A stretch of DNA of 19,605 nucleotides from Bacteroidota bacterium (GTDB lineage: Bacteria; Bacteroidota; Bacteroidia; M30B66), in NCBI GenBank assembly GCA_947497195.1, contig CANMGM010000008.1, positions 1-19,605 of the forward strand, in the 5' to 3' direction. The translations under genes and the position numbers were made by a program. The notes below the pieces were generated by a model that saw only the letters and a program-made list of their open reading frames with translations, did no database searches and was not told the DNA's origin. This document shows, piece by piece, positions 8,941 through 15,528 of this stretch. How positions within the stretch are numbered: the stretch's first letter is position 1; each line of letters opens with the position of its first letter.

Positions 8941-9351
8941 TTAACGTGTATATGTGGCATTTACCTGAATCGGGCCATCACCTTCATCAACCGTGTAGTT
9001 CAATACAAATGAATTATTGGAATACGTTCCGCTACCCTCTATTGGCAGTCCGGAGATATCTTGAAGCCCGATAGACAAAGAGTTCCCGGCAACCAGCGCT
9101 TTTAAACTTAAAGCAGAACCGAGGTTGTTGGGATTGCCGATAATTATCCGACTTGTATTGCTGTTGTCAAGCGTTACAACCGAGGTATACTGCGTGTTCA
9201 CTTGATTCATTACCTCAGCAACGGTCCATGTCCCCACAAATTTGTCGCGGGGATCCGCATCGGGAAGAATCTCCTCTTCTTCGGCACAGGATGCAAAAAA
9301 TAAGACTAACACAAAACTAAATCGCGGAAGAAATTTCAGGCTTTTTGTCAT
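8941..9351 (-). CDS. Small lipoprotein, lipocalin-like, with acidic tract after the lipidated cysteine
   Basis: This 136-residue protein has a clear lipoprotein signal peptide (hydrophobic residues 11-19, FFASC lipobox, cysteine at residue 22). The mature N-terminus begins CAEEEEILPDADP. Four glutamates at +3 to +6 resemble the acidic lipoprotein export signals that send lipoproteins to the cell surface in Capnocytophaga, Flavobacterium and Bacteroides. The rest has a KFVGTWTVAEV motif and then alternating beta-strand sequence ending VNATYTR, as in the small lipocalin-like lipoproteins common in Bacteroidota. I do not recognise a specific family. It is the first of three consecutive lipoprotein genes; its start lies 49 bp after the GH3 gene. 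A TAnnTTTG element overlaps the GH3 stop codon and might give the trio its own promoter. Confidence 0.75.
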   Translation of the reverse strand: MTKSLKFLPRFSFVLVLFFASCAEEEEILPDADPRDKFVGTWTVAEVMNQVNTQYTSVVTLDNSNTSRIIIGNPNNLGSALSLKALVAGNSLSIGLQDISGLPIEGSGTYSNNSFVLNYTVDEGDGPIQVNATYTR

Positions 9352-9400
9352 TGGTTTATTTCTTTTTCGGCGGCTCAGCTTGGCAAGTACAATGCCAAAA

Positions 9401-10912
9401 TTAGTTGCCCCAGGTGTTTGATATATAATTGCTTAGTGCATCGGCTATTTTACGGTCGTTACTTAAGCGCGGCACTTTATTTTGCCCTCCGAGTTTGCCT
9501 TGGGTTTTCATGTAATGAATGAACGAATCTTTCTCTACACTGCGAATTACCAATGGCTTTAACACATTGCCCTTGATCAGATCTTTGTAATAAATATTGC
9601 GCTGCTGAAGTGCTTCGTCGATTTTCATCCGGAAACGCTCGGGGTCGGCCGGCAGATGGCCAAACTCGACAAACCATTCGTGGTAAGGCAAGCCTTCGTT
9701 TGGCGTAACCTGAGGAGCTACGGTAAACTCAACCACTTCGACCTGTTCGTCTTTGGCCGCATCTTTTAATGCCTGCTCAACCTCTTCGGCAATAACGTGC
9801 TCGCCAAATGCAGAGGTAAAATGTTTAATTCTTCCCGTAACAACAATTCGATACGGATTTTTACTCACAAACTTTACCGTATCGCCAATATTATAGGCCC
9901 ACAGGCCAGCATTGTTGCTTAAAATCAGTGCGTAATTCACGCCAAGTTCGACCTCTCCAATACTTAAGCGTCGTGGATTTTCGTTAAAGAACTCATCTAC
10001 AGGAATAAATTCATAAAAGATTCCGGTATCGAGCAGAAGCAACAAGCCCTCCGATGGCTGTTTATCCTGATAGGCAAAGAATCCTTCCGATGCCGGAAAG
10101 AGCTCCACCGAATCGACGCGTTTCCCAATCAATTTTTCGAAACGCGCTCTGTATGGTTCGTAATTCACGCCGCCATAAACGAATACCGAAAATTCAGGAA
10201 AGATATCCTTGATTGGTTTCCCATTACGTTTTTCCTGCACTATCTCGAAGTACATCTGCACCCACGAAGGAATGCCGCTGATGAGCGACATCGGTTTATC
10301 GACGGTTTCGTCGGCAATCTTGCGCACCTTGGTTTCCCAGTCTTCGATGCAATTTGTTTCGTAGCTGGGCAATTGATTGCGGCGTAAATAGCCCGGCACG
10401 TGGTGGTTCACAATTCCACTCAGGCGTCCCAGCGGAATACCGCCAACCTCAGACAAGACCGGTGAACCCGAAAGGAAAATAAGATTGCCATCCAAAAACT
10501 TAGCATTGCCACTCGCATATATGTACATGAGCAGTGCATTTCTTGCTGAGCTGATGTGGTTGTGAATCGAGTCGCTGGTAATCGGAATGTATTTGGTCCC
10601 CGATGTTGTCCCCGATGTTTTGCAAAAATAAATTGGTTTGCCGGGCCAAAGCACATCAGATGCACCGTTCTTAATTGTTTCTATATACGAACGAAAGCCT
10701 TCGTAATCGCGAACCGGAACACGTTTTTTAAACTCCTCGTAGGAAGCAATCTGATCAAACTGGTGCTCCTTTCCAAACTGTGTTGCCCGGGCCGAATCAA
10801 TCAACTTCCGGAAAACCTTTTCCTGGGTTGCAACCGGATTCAAACTCCACTTACGCACATTGGCCGCAACCAACGCTGCGAGAGGTTTTGCAAGTATTGA
10901 TTTGAGTCCCAT
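9401..10912 (-). CDS. GH3 auxin-responsive promoter family acyl-adenylating enzyme
   Basis: This 503-residue protein has the three nucleotide-binding motifs of the GH3 branch of the ANL (acyl-adenylating) superfamily. They are KTSGTTSGTKYIPIT (about residue 110), the VYGGVNYEPYR region with FPASEGFFAYQ after it, and YNIGDTVKFVSKNPYRIVVTGRIKHF toward the C-terminus. Plant GH3 enzymes adenylate carboxylic acids such as indole-3-acetate or jasmonate and join them to amino acids. Bacterial members are widespread in Bacteroidota, but I know of no established substrate for them. The length is slightly shorter than plant enzymes. No signal peptide is present, so it is cytoplasmic. It lies 47 bp downstream of the M23 peptidase gene on the same strand. 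A perfect TAnnTTTG element sits 10 bases before its ATG, so it may also have its own promoter. The substrate is unknown. Confidence 0.92.
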   Translation of the reverse strand: MGLKSILAKPLAALVAANVRKWSLNPVATQEKVFRKLIDSARATQFGKEHQFDQIASYEEFKKRVPVRDYEGFRSYIETIKNGASDVLWPGKPIYFCKTSGTTSGTKYIPITSDSIHNHISSARNALLMYIYASGNAKFLDGNLIFLSGSPVLSEVGGIPLGRLSGIVNHHVPGYLRRNQLPSYETNCIEDWETKVRKIADETVDKPMSLISGIPSWVQMYFEIVQEKRNGKPIKDIFPEFSVFVYGGVNYEPYRARFEKLIGKRVDSVELFPASEGFFAYQDKQPSEGLLLLLDTGIFYEFIPVDEFFNENPRRLSIGEVELGVNYALILSNNAGLWAYNIGDTVKFVSKNPYRIVVTGRIKHFTSAFGEHVIAEEVEQALKDAAKDEQVEVVEFTVAPQVTPNEGLPYHEWFVEFGHLPADPERFRMKIDEALQQRNIYYKDLIKGNVLKPLVIRSVEKDSFIHYMKTQGKLGGQNKVPRLSNDRKIADALSNYISNTWGN

Positions 10913-10959
10913 AGTTTGGTTTCAAAGGTATAAATACCTCCGATTTTTATTTCGATTTT

Positions 10960-11862
10960 TTAAAACACCATGAAGTCGCGCGGATCAATGGGTTTGCCGT
11001 CGTACCAAAGTTCGAAATGCAAATGAGGTGCGGTAGTGAGCTCGCCCGAATTGCCCGTTATCGCAATCGCCTCGCCGGCTTTTACACTTTGTCCTTCCTT
11101 CTTTAACAATACGGCATTGTGCTCATATACCGAAACAAGGTTGTTGGCATGTTGAATGTGAATTACGTGACCCGACTCGGATGTCCATCCGGCAAAGATT
11201 ACCGTTCCATCGAGCGTGGCCTTTACCGATTCGTTGCGCGGAGCGACAATGTCGAGTCCGTAATGCCGTTGTGCAGGATTGAAAACGGTTGTCAAGCGGC
11301 CTTTCAGCGGGGTGAAGAAATAATAGTTGCTTATCTCACTCAAGCGCGATGTGGCAAAACGTTCGTTGATGTCGTAGCGATCCTGTTGTTCAACATCCTG
11401 CCTGAATTTAGCTTCTTCGCTGCTGGGGTTGAGCTTTGCTGCCTGCGTTTGGGGCTTTTCGCCACCACGCGGTTTTATCGAATCGCGCCGAACGCCTCCA
11501 TCGATAATCTGGCGAATGTTTTCGAGCAACAACTTTTTGCCGGATGCATCTTTTTCGAGCGAATCTACTTTCTCGGCAAGCTGAATTATGGTTCTTCGCA
11601 TCGAAACATCATTTGAATAGCCCGGAATGTATTCTTTCAAGGGCGTAAAGGCAATAACCCAGGTTGTAATCAAGATGAGCGCAATTACTAAAATTCCAAG
11701 GGCCGTAAACAAATTCAGCTGTGAGAGCTTCAGCGAATAGCGCTCTTCGTAGGTTTCGTCGTTCATTACAACCAAACGATACTTGAACCTTAATTTTTGC
11801 AGCAAGCGTCGAAAGCCCTTTTCCTGAATTTGTTCCACGGGGCGAATTTCGGAATAATTCAC
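10960..11862 (-). CDS. M23 family metallopeptidase with N-terminal membrane anchor
   Basis: The protein has a basic cytoplasmic start, one membrane segment (about residues 52-73), a coiled-coil-prone stretch (about 90-120), a linker rich in charged residues and Gln, and a C-terminal LytM/M23 domain. All the zinc and catalytic signatures are present: HYGLD (HxxxD), the VYEHN histidine and HLH in APHLHFELW. It is therefore probably an active peptidoglycan endopeptidase rather than a degenerate LytM activator. The KYRLVVMNDETYEERYSL and FTPLKEYIPGYS segments are typical of a Bacteroidota M23 subgroup. No ATG is available at the expected start. The frame begins with consecutive TTG (11865) and GTG (11862) codons, and I chose the GTG. 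An ATG at 11763 would remove the conserved KYRLVVM segment. It is divergent from holB across about 50 bp and heads the minus-strand run. Confidence 0.9.
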   Translation of the reverse strand: MNYSEIRPVEQIQEKGFRRLLQKLRFKYRLVVMNDETYEERYSLKLSQLNLFTALGILVIALILITTWVIAFTPLKEYIPGYSNDVSMRRTIIQLAEKVDSLEKDASGKKLLLENIRQIIDGGVRRDSIKPRGGEKPQTQAAKLNPSSEEAKFRQDVEQQDRYDINERFATSRLSEISNYYFFTPLKGRLTTVFNPAQRHYGLDIVAPRNESVKATLDGTVIFAGWTSESGHVIHIQHANNLVSVYEHNAVLLKKEGQSVKAGEAIAITGNSGELTTAPHLHFELWYDGKPIDPRDFMVF

Positions 11863-11902
11863 CAATATGCCACAGGTACATTTCGGCTGTTGAGTTTTTG
11901 AT

Positions 11903-11910
11903 TAGCTTTG
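11903..11910 (+). promoter_or_regulatory. TAnnTTTG -7 element of holB, four bases before the ATG
   Basis: TAGCTTTG matches the Bacteroidota -7 consensus TAnnTTTG exactly and ends four bases before the holB ATG at 11915. With the usual start a few bases after this element, the transcript would begin at or next to the start codon. No good -33 TTTG is seen; the nearest is TTTC at 11881-11884. Confidence 0.5.
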
Positions 11911-11914
11911 ATGC

Positions 11915-13060
11915 ATGCTGTTTTCGAAGGTTACCGGACATTCTGCACTGAAAAAAAAGCTTATTGCCAATGCGCTCGAAGGACGAATTGCGCACACCCA
12001 GCTTTTTGCCGGCCCTGAAGGATGCGGAGCGCTGGCACTAGCAATTGCATACGCACGCTACTTGCGTTGCGAAAACAAAACTGCAGAAGATTCTTGTGGC
12101 ACCTGCTCATCCTGCATAAAAATGAACAAGCTTGTTCATCCGGACGTACATTTTACCTTCCCGGCAATTAAGGAAGACAGCAAGAGCAAAGGACTATCGG
12201 CAGAATATATTACAGAATTTCGTGAAGCATTCCTACAAAACCCGTATCTAAGTCTCGAAAACTGGTCAGATTGGATCGATGCCGGAAATAAAGTTCCATC
12301 GATTTATGCCGATGAAGCCAACGAAATCATCCGCCAGATTGGATTGGTGGCGGTTGAAGAAGGTTTTAAGATCTTCATCATCTGGCTTCCCGAACTGATG
12401 AATGTGCAGGCCGCAAACCGTTTGCTGAAAACCCTTGAAGAACCAAGCGACAGAACGTTGATTGTGCTTGTTTCGGAACGCCCACAGGATTTGCTGGCCA
12501 CGATTTTGTCGCGTGCACAAATGCAGAAAATAGAGCGCTACAGCGTCGAAGAGTGCGCTCAGATTGTTCATTCGCTTAGCGGTGCGGCAATCGAAAAATG
12601 TCAAAAAGCCGCAGAAATAGCCGAGGGAAACGCCTCTGTTGCGCGCTGGCTTGTTGAGAATCAGGACGAGTCGGACGAACAGCTGAACCTTTTCCGCTCC
12701 TGGATGCTGGCCTGTTATACATACAACATCAGTGATTTGATTTCGCTTACCGACCAATTTCACAAATTGGGACGTGAATGGCAAAAGGGCTTTTTAACCT
12801 ACAGCCTGTTTATGATCCGCCAAACGATGCTGAAAAATCATCAGGCTACCTTAAACCGATTAACCGATACGGAGAGTGCGTTCCTCGATAAGTTCGCGCG
12901 GTTTTTTCATCCTGGAAATTATGAAACCATTACCACGTTTGTAAACGATGCGCTTTTACACATTGAACGAAACGGGAACGGCAAAATCATTTTTTTCGAC
13001 GCAAGCCTGTTAATTTCGGATGTGTTTCGGAAAGAGAAATTTGCCCGCACCACGGCCTGA
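11915..13060 (+). CDS. holB: DNA polymerase III subunit delta' (clamp-loader AAA+ subunit)
   Basis: This 381-residue protein starts with the delta' pattern: VTGHSALKKKLIANALEGRIAHTQLFAGPEGCG. The zinc-binding cysteines are intact as C-x8-C-x2-C-x2-C around residues 50-66. The central AAA+ region contains AANRLLKTLEEPSDRTLIVL. Delta' is a non-hydrolysing stator of the clamp loader, which opens the beta clamp for DNA polymerase III. As expected, the P-loop is degenerate (GPEGCGALALA, no GK[ST]). The usual SRC motif reads SRA in LATILSRAQ, a small departure from the canonical family. It heads the holB-ricT-gldH string known in Bacteroidota, divergent from the M23 gene, and ricT begins 78 bp after its stop. 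The ATG at 11915 was chosen because the family sequence starts there and a -7 element lies just upstream. Confidence 0.92.
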   Translation: MLFSKVTGHSALKKKLIANALEGRIAHTQLFAGPEGCGALALAIAYARYLRCENKTAEDSCGTCSSCIKMNKLVHPDVHFTFPAIKEDSKSKGLSAEYITEFREAFLQNPYLSLENWSDWIDAGNKVPSIYADEANEIIRQIGLVAVEEGFKIFIIWLPELMNVQAANRLLKTLEEPSDRTLIVLVSERPQDLLATILSRAQMQKIERYSVEECAQIVHSLSGAAIEKCQKAAEIAEGNASVARWLVENQDESDEQLNLFRSWMLACYTYNISDLISLTDQFHKLGREWQKGFLTYSLFMIRQTMLKNHQATLNRLTDTESAFLDKFARFFHPGNYETITTFVNDALLHIERNGNGKIIFFDASLLISDVFRKEKFARTTA

Positions 13061-13065
13061 TGCCA

Positions 13066-13115
13066 TTCGGTAAACCCGAGAATTTATGTAGCTTTGTCGA
13101 GTCGGGATATTCCCG
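13066..13115 (+). promoter_or_regulatory. Putative ricT promoter with leader hairpin
   Basis: TAGCTTTG at 13089-13096 matches TAnnTTTG and is the same octamer as at holB. A weak -33 (TTCG at 13066-13069) stands 19 bases upstream, the right spacing. Just after the predicted start, CGGGA-TAT-TCCCG (13103-13115) forms a 5-bp hairpin or operator-like dyad. The ATG is at 13139, giving a leader of about 35-40 bases. Confidence 0.4.
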
Positions 13116-13138
13116 TTTATCATATAGAATTCTTTAGA

Positions 13139-14389
13139 ATGGCTTGTAGCAGTTGCTCTTCCGGACGAGGCGGTTTGCCTGCCGGATGTAAAAATAATGG
13201 GGCGTGTGGTGCCGGAGGATGTACGAAATTGCCTGTGTTCGATTGGCTTGCCAACATGCAGCAGCCCTCGGGAATGGCATCGAATTCCATCGTCGAAGTG
13301 CGCTTTAAAAATTCCCGCAAAGAGTTTTACAAAGTGGGCGAAAATACTGGATTGGCAGTTGGCGATGCTGTGGCAGTTGATGCCAGTCCTGGTCACGATT
13401 TGGGCATGGTTTCGATGACCGGTGAATTGGTGCGTCTGCAAATGAAAAAGCTAGGGAACATAAACGAACACCAGCTTAAAACAATTTACCGAAAGGCAAA
13501 ACCAACCGATATCGAAAAATGGCAACAGGCCGTTGACCGCGAAACGCCAACGATGCTTCGGGCACGAGCCATTGCTACCGAGCTTAAGCTCAACATGAAA
13601 ATCAGTGATGTTGAATTTCAGGGCGATGGGGCCAAGGCAATTTTTTACTACACAGCCGACGATCGCGTTGATTTTCGTGAGTTGATTCGGCATTTGGCCG
13701 ATGAGTTCAGGGTACGCATCGAAATGAAGCAAATTGGATCGCGCCAGGAAAGCGCCCGTGTTGGCGGTATTGGCTCCTGCGGACGCGAATTGTGTTGTTC
13801 AACTTGGTTAAGGGATTTTCGGTCGGTTAACACCTCAGCGGCACGGTACCAGCAATTGTCGCTTAACCCACAGAAACTTGCAGGGCAGTGCGGCAAATTA
13901 AAATGCTGCCTCAACTACGAACTCGATTCATACATCGACGCATTGAAAGAGTTTCCCGAAACGAACGTGCGCCTCGAAACTATCAAAGGCGGTGCTTTTC
14001 ACCAAAAGACCGACATCTTTCGCCGAATATTGTATTACGCCTATGCCGACGATCCGGGAAATTTTATTGCCGTTCCGGTAGCGCGTGTAAAGGAGATTAT
14101 TGACCTCAATAAATCGGGGCAAAAACCCGATGCCTTGCTGAGTGAGAAGGAGGTTGTGCGCGTTGAAAAAACACCCGATTACGAAAATGTTGTTGGGCAG
14201 GATAGTCTTACCCGCTTCGACAAATCGCGCAACAAGAAGAAAAAACGGAAGCCCGATAACCGCAATCGCGCAGCGGCAGCTCCCGAAGGACAAAACCGTC
14301 CGAACCCTAACCCAAATTCTAACTCAAACCCTAACCGTAACCGTCAGGCGCCGCCTCCAAATCAAAACCGTAACCGCAATGCGCAGTAA
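13139..14389 (+). CDS. ricT: RicT-type PSP1 domain protein, iron-sulfur complex subunit
   Basis: This 416-residue PSP1-domain protein carries the RicT (YaaT) signature cysteines: GGIGSCGRELCCSTWLRDF and QCGKLKCCLNYELDSY. In Bacillus subtilis RicT forms a 4Fe-4S-containing complex with RicA and RicF (the Y complex) that influences RNase Y and RNA maturation; the role in Bacteroidota is not established. The N-terminus is cysteine-rich, with Cys 3, 6, 17, 23 and 28 before LPVFDWLANM, as I recall from Bacteroidota homologues. The C-terminal 55 or so residues are a Lys/Arg/Asn/Pro-rich low-complexity tail with alternating X-Asn dipeptides. The start is the ATG of MACSSC, not the in-frame TTG at 13094, which lies within the promoter element. 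The last 11 bases overlap the start of gldH, so translation of the two is likely coupled. Confidence 0.88.
   Translation: MACSSCSSGRGGLPAGCKNNGACGAGGCTKLPVFDWLANMQQPSGMASNSIVEVRFKNSRKEFYKVGENTGLAVGDAVAVDASPGHDLGMVSMTGELVRLQMKKLGNINEHQLKTIYRKAKPTDIEKWQQAVDRETPTMLRARAIATELKLNMKISDVEFQGDGAKAIFYYTADDRVDFRELIRHLADEFRVRIEMKQIGSRQESARVGGIGSCGRELCCSTWLRDFRSVNTSAARYQQLSLNPQKLAGQCGKLKCCLNYELDSYIDALKEFPETNVRLETIKGGAFHQKTDIFRRILYYAYADDPGNFIAVPVARVKEIIDLNKSGQKPDALLSEKEVVRVEKTPDYENVVGQDSLTRFDKSRNKKKKRKPDNRNRAAAAPEGQNRPNPNPNSNSNPNRNRQAPPPNQNRNRNAQ
14286..14378 (+). repeat. Low-complexity CNNAAC hexamer tract in the ricT tail
   Basis: Imperfect six-base units of the type CCTAAC, TCTAAC, TCAAAC and CGTAAC repeat between about 14303 and 14340, with related AACCGTAACCG sequence up to 14378. 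They encode alternating X-Asn dipeptides (PNPNPNSNSNPNRNR). The look is telomere-like by chance; it is a coding simple repeat just before the gldH start. Confidence 0.55.
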
Positions 14390-14855
14390 AATAGCTGTAC
14401 TTTTCGGGTTAATGGGTATGTGGTTTTTTACCGCCTGCGATTCGACGCGCATTTTCGAAGACAACCAAGCCATCGAAAATTCCATCTGGAATGCAAATAA
14501 GCCTGTCGTTTTTGGAGTGGATATCGACGATACACTTACCGCCTTCAACTTTTACATGAACATCCGGCATGCCGAAGCGTATCCCTTTAGCAACCTATAC
14601 GTGTTTTTAAATACCAAATTTCCGAATGGTCAAATGGCGCGCGACACCGTTGAGCTTATGCTCCAAAATCCGGATGGTAAATGGGGCGGTTCGGGCCTCG
14701 GCGATATTTGGGATCATCAGATTCGATTCAAGCAGAACTTACATTTCCCGATGAAAGGCCACTACGAATTTTCGGTAATTCAGGCCATGCAAATGGAGAA
14801 TCTACCGGCCATAATGGAAGTAGGCTTGCGTATAGAACGGTTCGAAAAAAATTAG
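14379..14855 (+). CDS. gldH: Gliding motility lipoprotein GldH
   Basis: This 158-residue lipoprotein has a signal peptide ending FFTAC, with the cysteine at residue 20. The mature part has the GldH features: FGVDIDDTLTAFNFYMNIRH, a YPFSNLYVFLNTKFPNG segment, DTVELMLQNPDGKWGGSGLGDIWDHQ and a C-terminal LPAIMEVGLRIER. GldH is an essential component of gliding in Flavobacterium and is also present in non-gliding Bacteroidota; its exact role is unsettled. The ATG at 14379 gives a proper lipoprotein signal, whereas the longer frame from 14142 is only the ricT repeat tract read in another phase. It overlaps ricT by 11 bases. The penicillin-binding protein gene that I recall as often following gldH is not here; a 249-bp gap comes next. 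Confidence 0.9.
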   Translation: MRSKIAVLFGLMGMWFFTACDSTRIFEDNQAIENSIWNANKPVVFGVDIDDTLTAFNFYMNIRHAEAYPFSNLYVFLNTKFPNGQMARDTVELMLQNPDGKWGGSGLGDIWDHQIRFKQNLHFPMKGHYEFSVIQAMQMENLPAIMEVGLRIERFEKN

Positions 14856-14888
14856 GCACAGGCAGACCCGCTGCAGAATAATTGTGCC
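14855..14888 (+). terminator. Nested stem-loop just after gldH, possible terminator
   Basis: GGCACA at 14855-14860 pairs with TGTGCC at 14883-14888, and inside it GCAG (14862-14865) pairs with CTGC (14871-14874). It starts at the last base of the gldH stop codon. There is no clean U-tract directly after, so it may be a weak terminator or a 3' end-stabilising structure. Confidence 0.35.
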
Positions 14889-15104
14889 GGAAATTCGTTT
14901 CCATAGTAATTTCTGTTCCTTTCGAACTTTTTTACCGTTTGCAGTGGCATTATATATTGATATAAAGCGGCTTGGGCGCTTGTGTTGAAAGGTGTTGTTT
15001 TTTTATTTTATGTGCTCAACGAATTTTTTTTCGACAATAATTTGCCAAAGAGGGCATAATAACTAATTTTGCTTCTATTATATTATTAGTTAATTGTAAA
15101 ATAA
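14856..15104. other. Intergenic gap between gldH and ssb
   Basis: This is the longest gene-free stretch of the window. Apart from the stem-loop at its left end and the ssb promoter at its right end it is A/T-rich, with T-runs near 14996-15005 and 15024-15031. I see no tRNA cloverleaf and no credible small ORF with a family signature. Confidence 0.6.
15041..15071 (+). promoter_or_regulatory. ssb promoter, TTTG-N19-TAATTTTG
   Basis: This is the best promoter in the window. A -33 TTTG (15041-15044) stands exactly 19 bases before TAATTTTG (15064-15071), fitting the Bacteroidota TTTG-N19-TAnnTTTG consensus. The leader to the ssb ATG would be about 30 bases and is A/T-rich. Confidence 0.7.
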
Positions 15105-15494
15105 ATGGCTGGCGTAAATAAAGTAATTTTAATTGGAAACGTAGGGAAAGACCCTGAGGTTAAGGTTCTTGATAATGGAGTGCGCGTTGCGAACTTTCCC
15201 TTGGCAACTACAGAAATCTACAAAAAAGACGGTGCTAGACAAGAGCAAACCGAATGGCACAATGTGGTGCTTTGGCGAGGTTTAGCCGAAGTGGCCGAGA
15301 AAATTGTCAAAAAAGGCGCTACGGTTTACCTTGAAGGAAAATTGCGTTCTCGTTCCTGGGAAGACAAAGACAAAATAAAGCGTTATTCAGTAGAAATTGT
15401 GGCCGATACACTTACTATCCTCAGTGGGCGACGCGATGAACACAACAACTTTGCTCAGTCCTCAGATGATTACGGGGTAGATTCTCATTTTTAA
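15105..15494 (+). CDS. ssb: Single-stranded DNA-binding protein
   Basis: This 129-residue protein is a typical SSB OB-fold: MAGVNKVILIGNVGKDPEVK, FPLATTEIYKK, TEWHNVVLWRGLAEVAEKIV, VYLEGKLRSRSWEDKD and the VEIVADTLTIL strand. SSB binds and protects single-stranded DNA during replication, recombination and repair and recruits partners through its acidic C-terminal tip. Here the linker is very short and the tip reads DDYGVDSHF, lacking the usual D-[IL]-P-F ending although a final Phe remains. In F. johnsoniae the order is mutY-ssb-gldE-gldD; here ssb is followed directly by gldD, 34 bp downstream. It has its own strong promoter just upstream. Confidence 0.94.
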   Translation: MAGVNKVILIGNVGKDPEVKVLDNGVRVANFPLATTEIYKKDGARQEQTEWHNVVLWRGLAEVAEKIVKKGATVYLEGKLRSRSWEDKDKIKRYSVEIVADTLTILSGRRDEHNNFAQSSDDYGVDSHF

Positions 15495-15517
15495 AAATAC
15501 GGAATCCTCAGGTTTTG

Positions 15518-15524
15518 TACTTTG
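15518..15524 (+). promoter_or_regulatory. Possible -7 element of gldD (TACTTTG)
   Basis: TACTTTG resembles TAnnTTTG with one spacer base missing and ends four bases before the gldD ATG, the same spacing as at holB and ctaA. No -33 element is convincing. It may allow gldD transcription separate from ssb. Confidence 0.3.
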
Positions 15525-15528
15525 CGGC

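Noticed and set aside
9396..9403. TAnnTTTG match on the minus strand upstream of the small lipoprotein gene
   Set aside because: It overlaps the GH3 stop codon and has no -33 element; several such matches are expected by chance in this window, so I mention it in the gene entry but do not list it as a promoter.
11609..11995. Minus-strand frame starting inside holB and running over the M23 start
   Set aside because: It overlaps both real genes in other frames and has no recognisable motif. It does supply an ATG near the M23 start, but in the wrong frame.
13094..13138. TTG start for ricT at 13094
   Set aside because: It lies within the TAGCTTTG promoter element, and the conserved Cys-rich N-terminus begins at the ATG at 13139.
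14300..14345. Telomere-like (CCCTAA) repeat
   Set aside because: The units are imperfect, lie in frame inside a coding tail and encode X-Asn dipeptides; nothing suggests a chromosome end.
14142..14378. N-terminal extension of the gldH frame upstream of its lipoprotein start
   Set aside because: The extra 79 residues are the ricT tail read in another phase (TLTQTLTVTV repeats), and the ATG at 14379 gives a proper lipoprotein signal.
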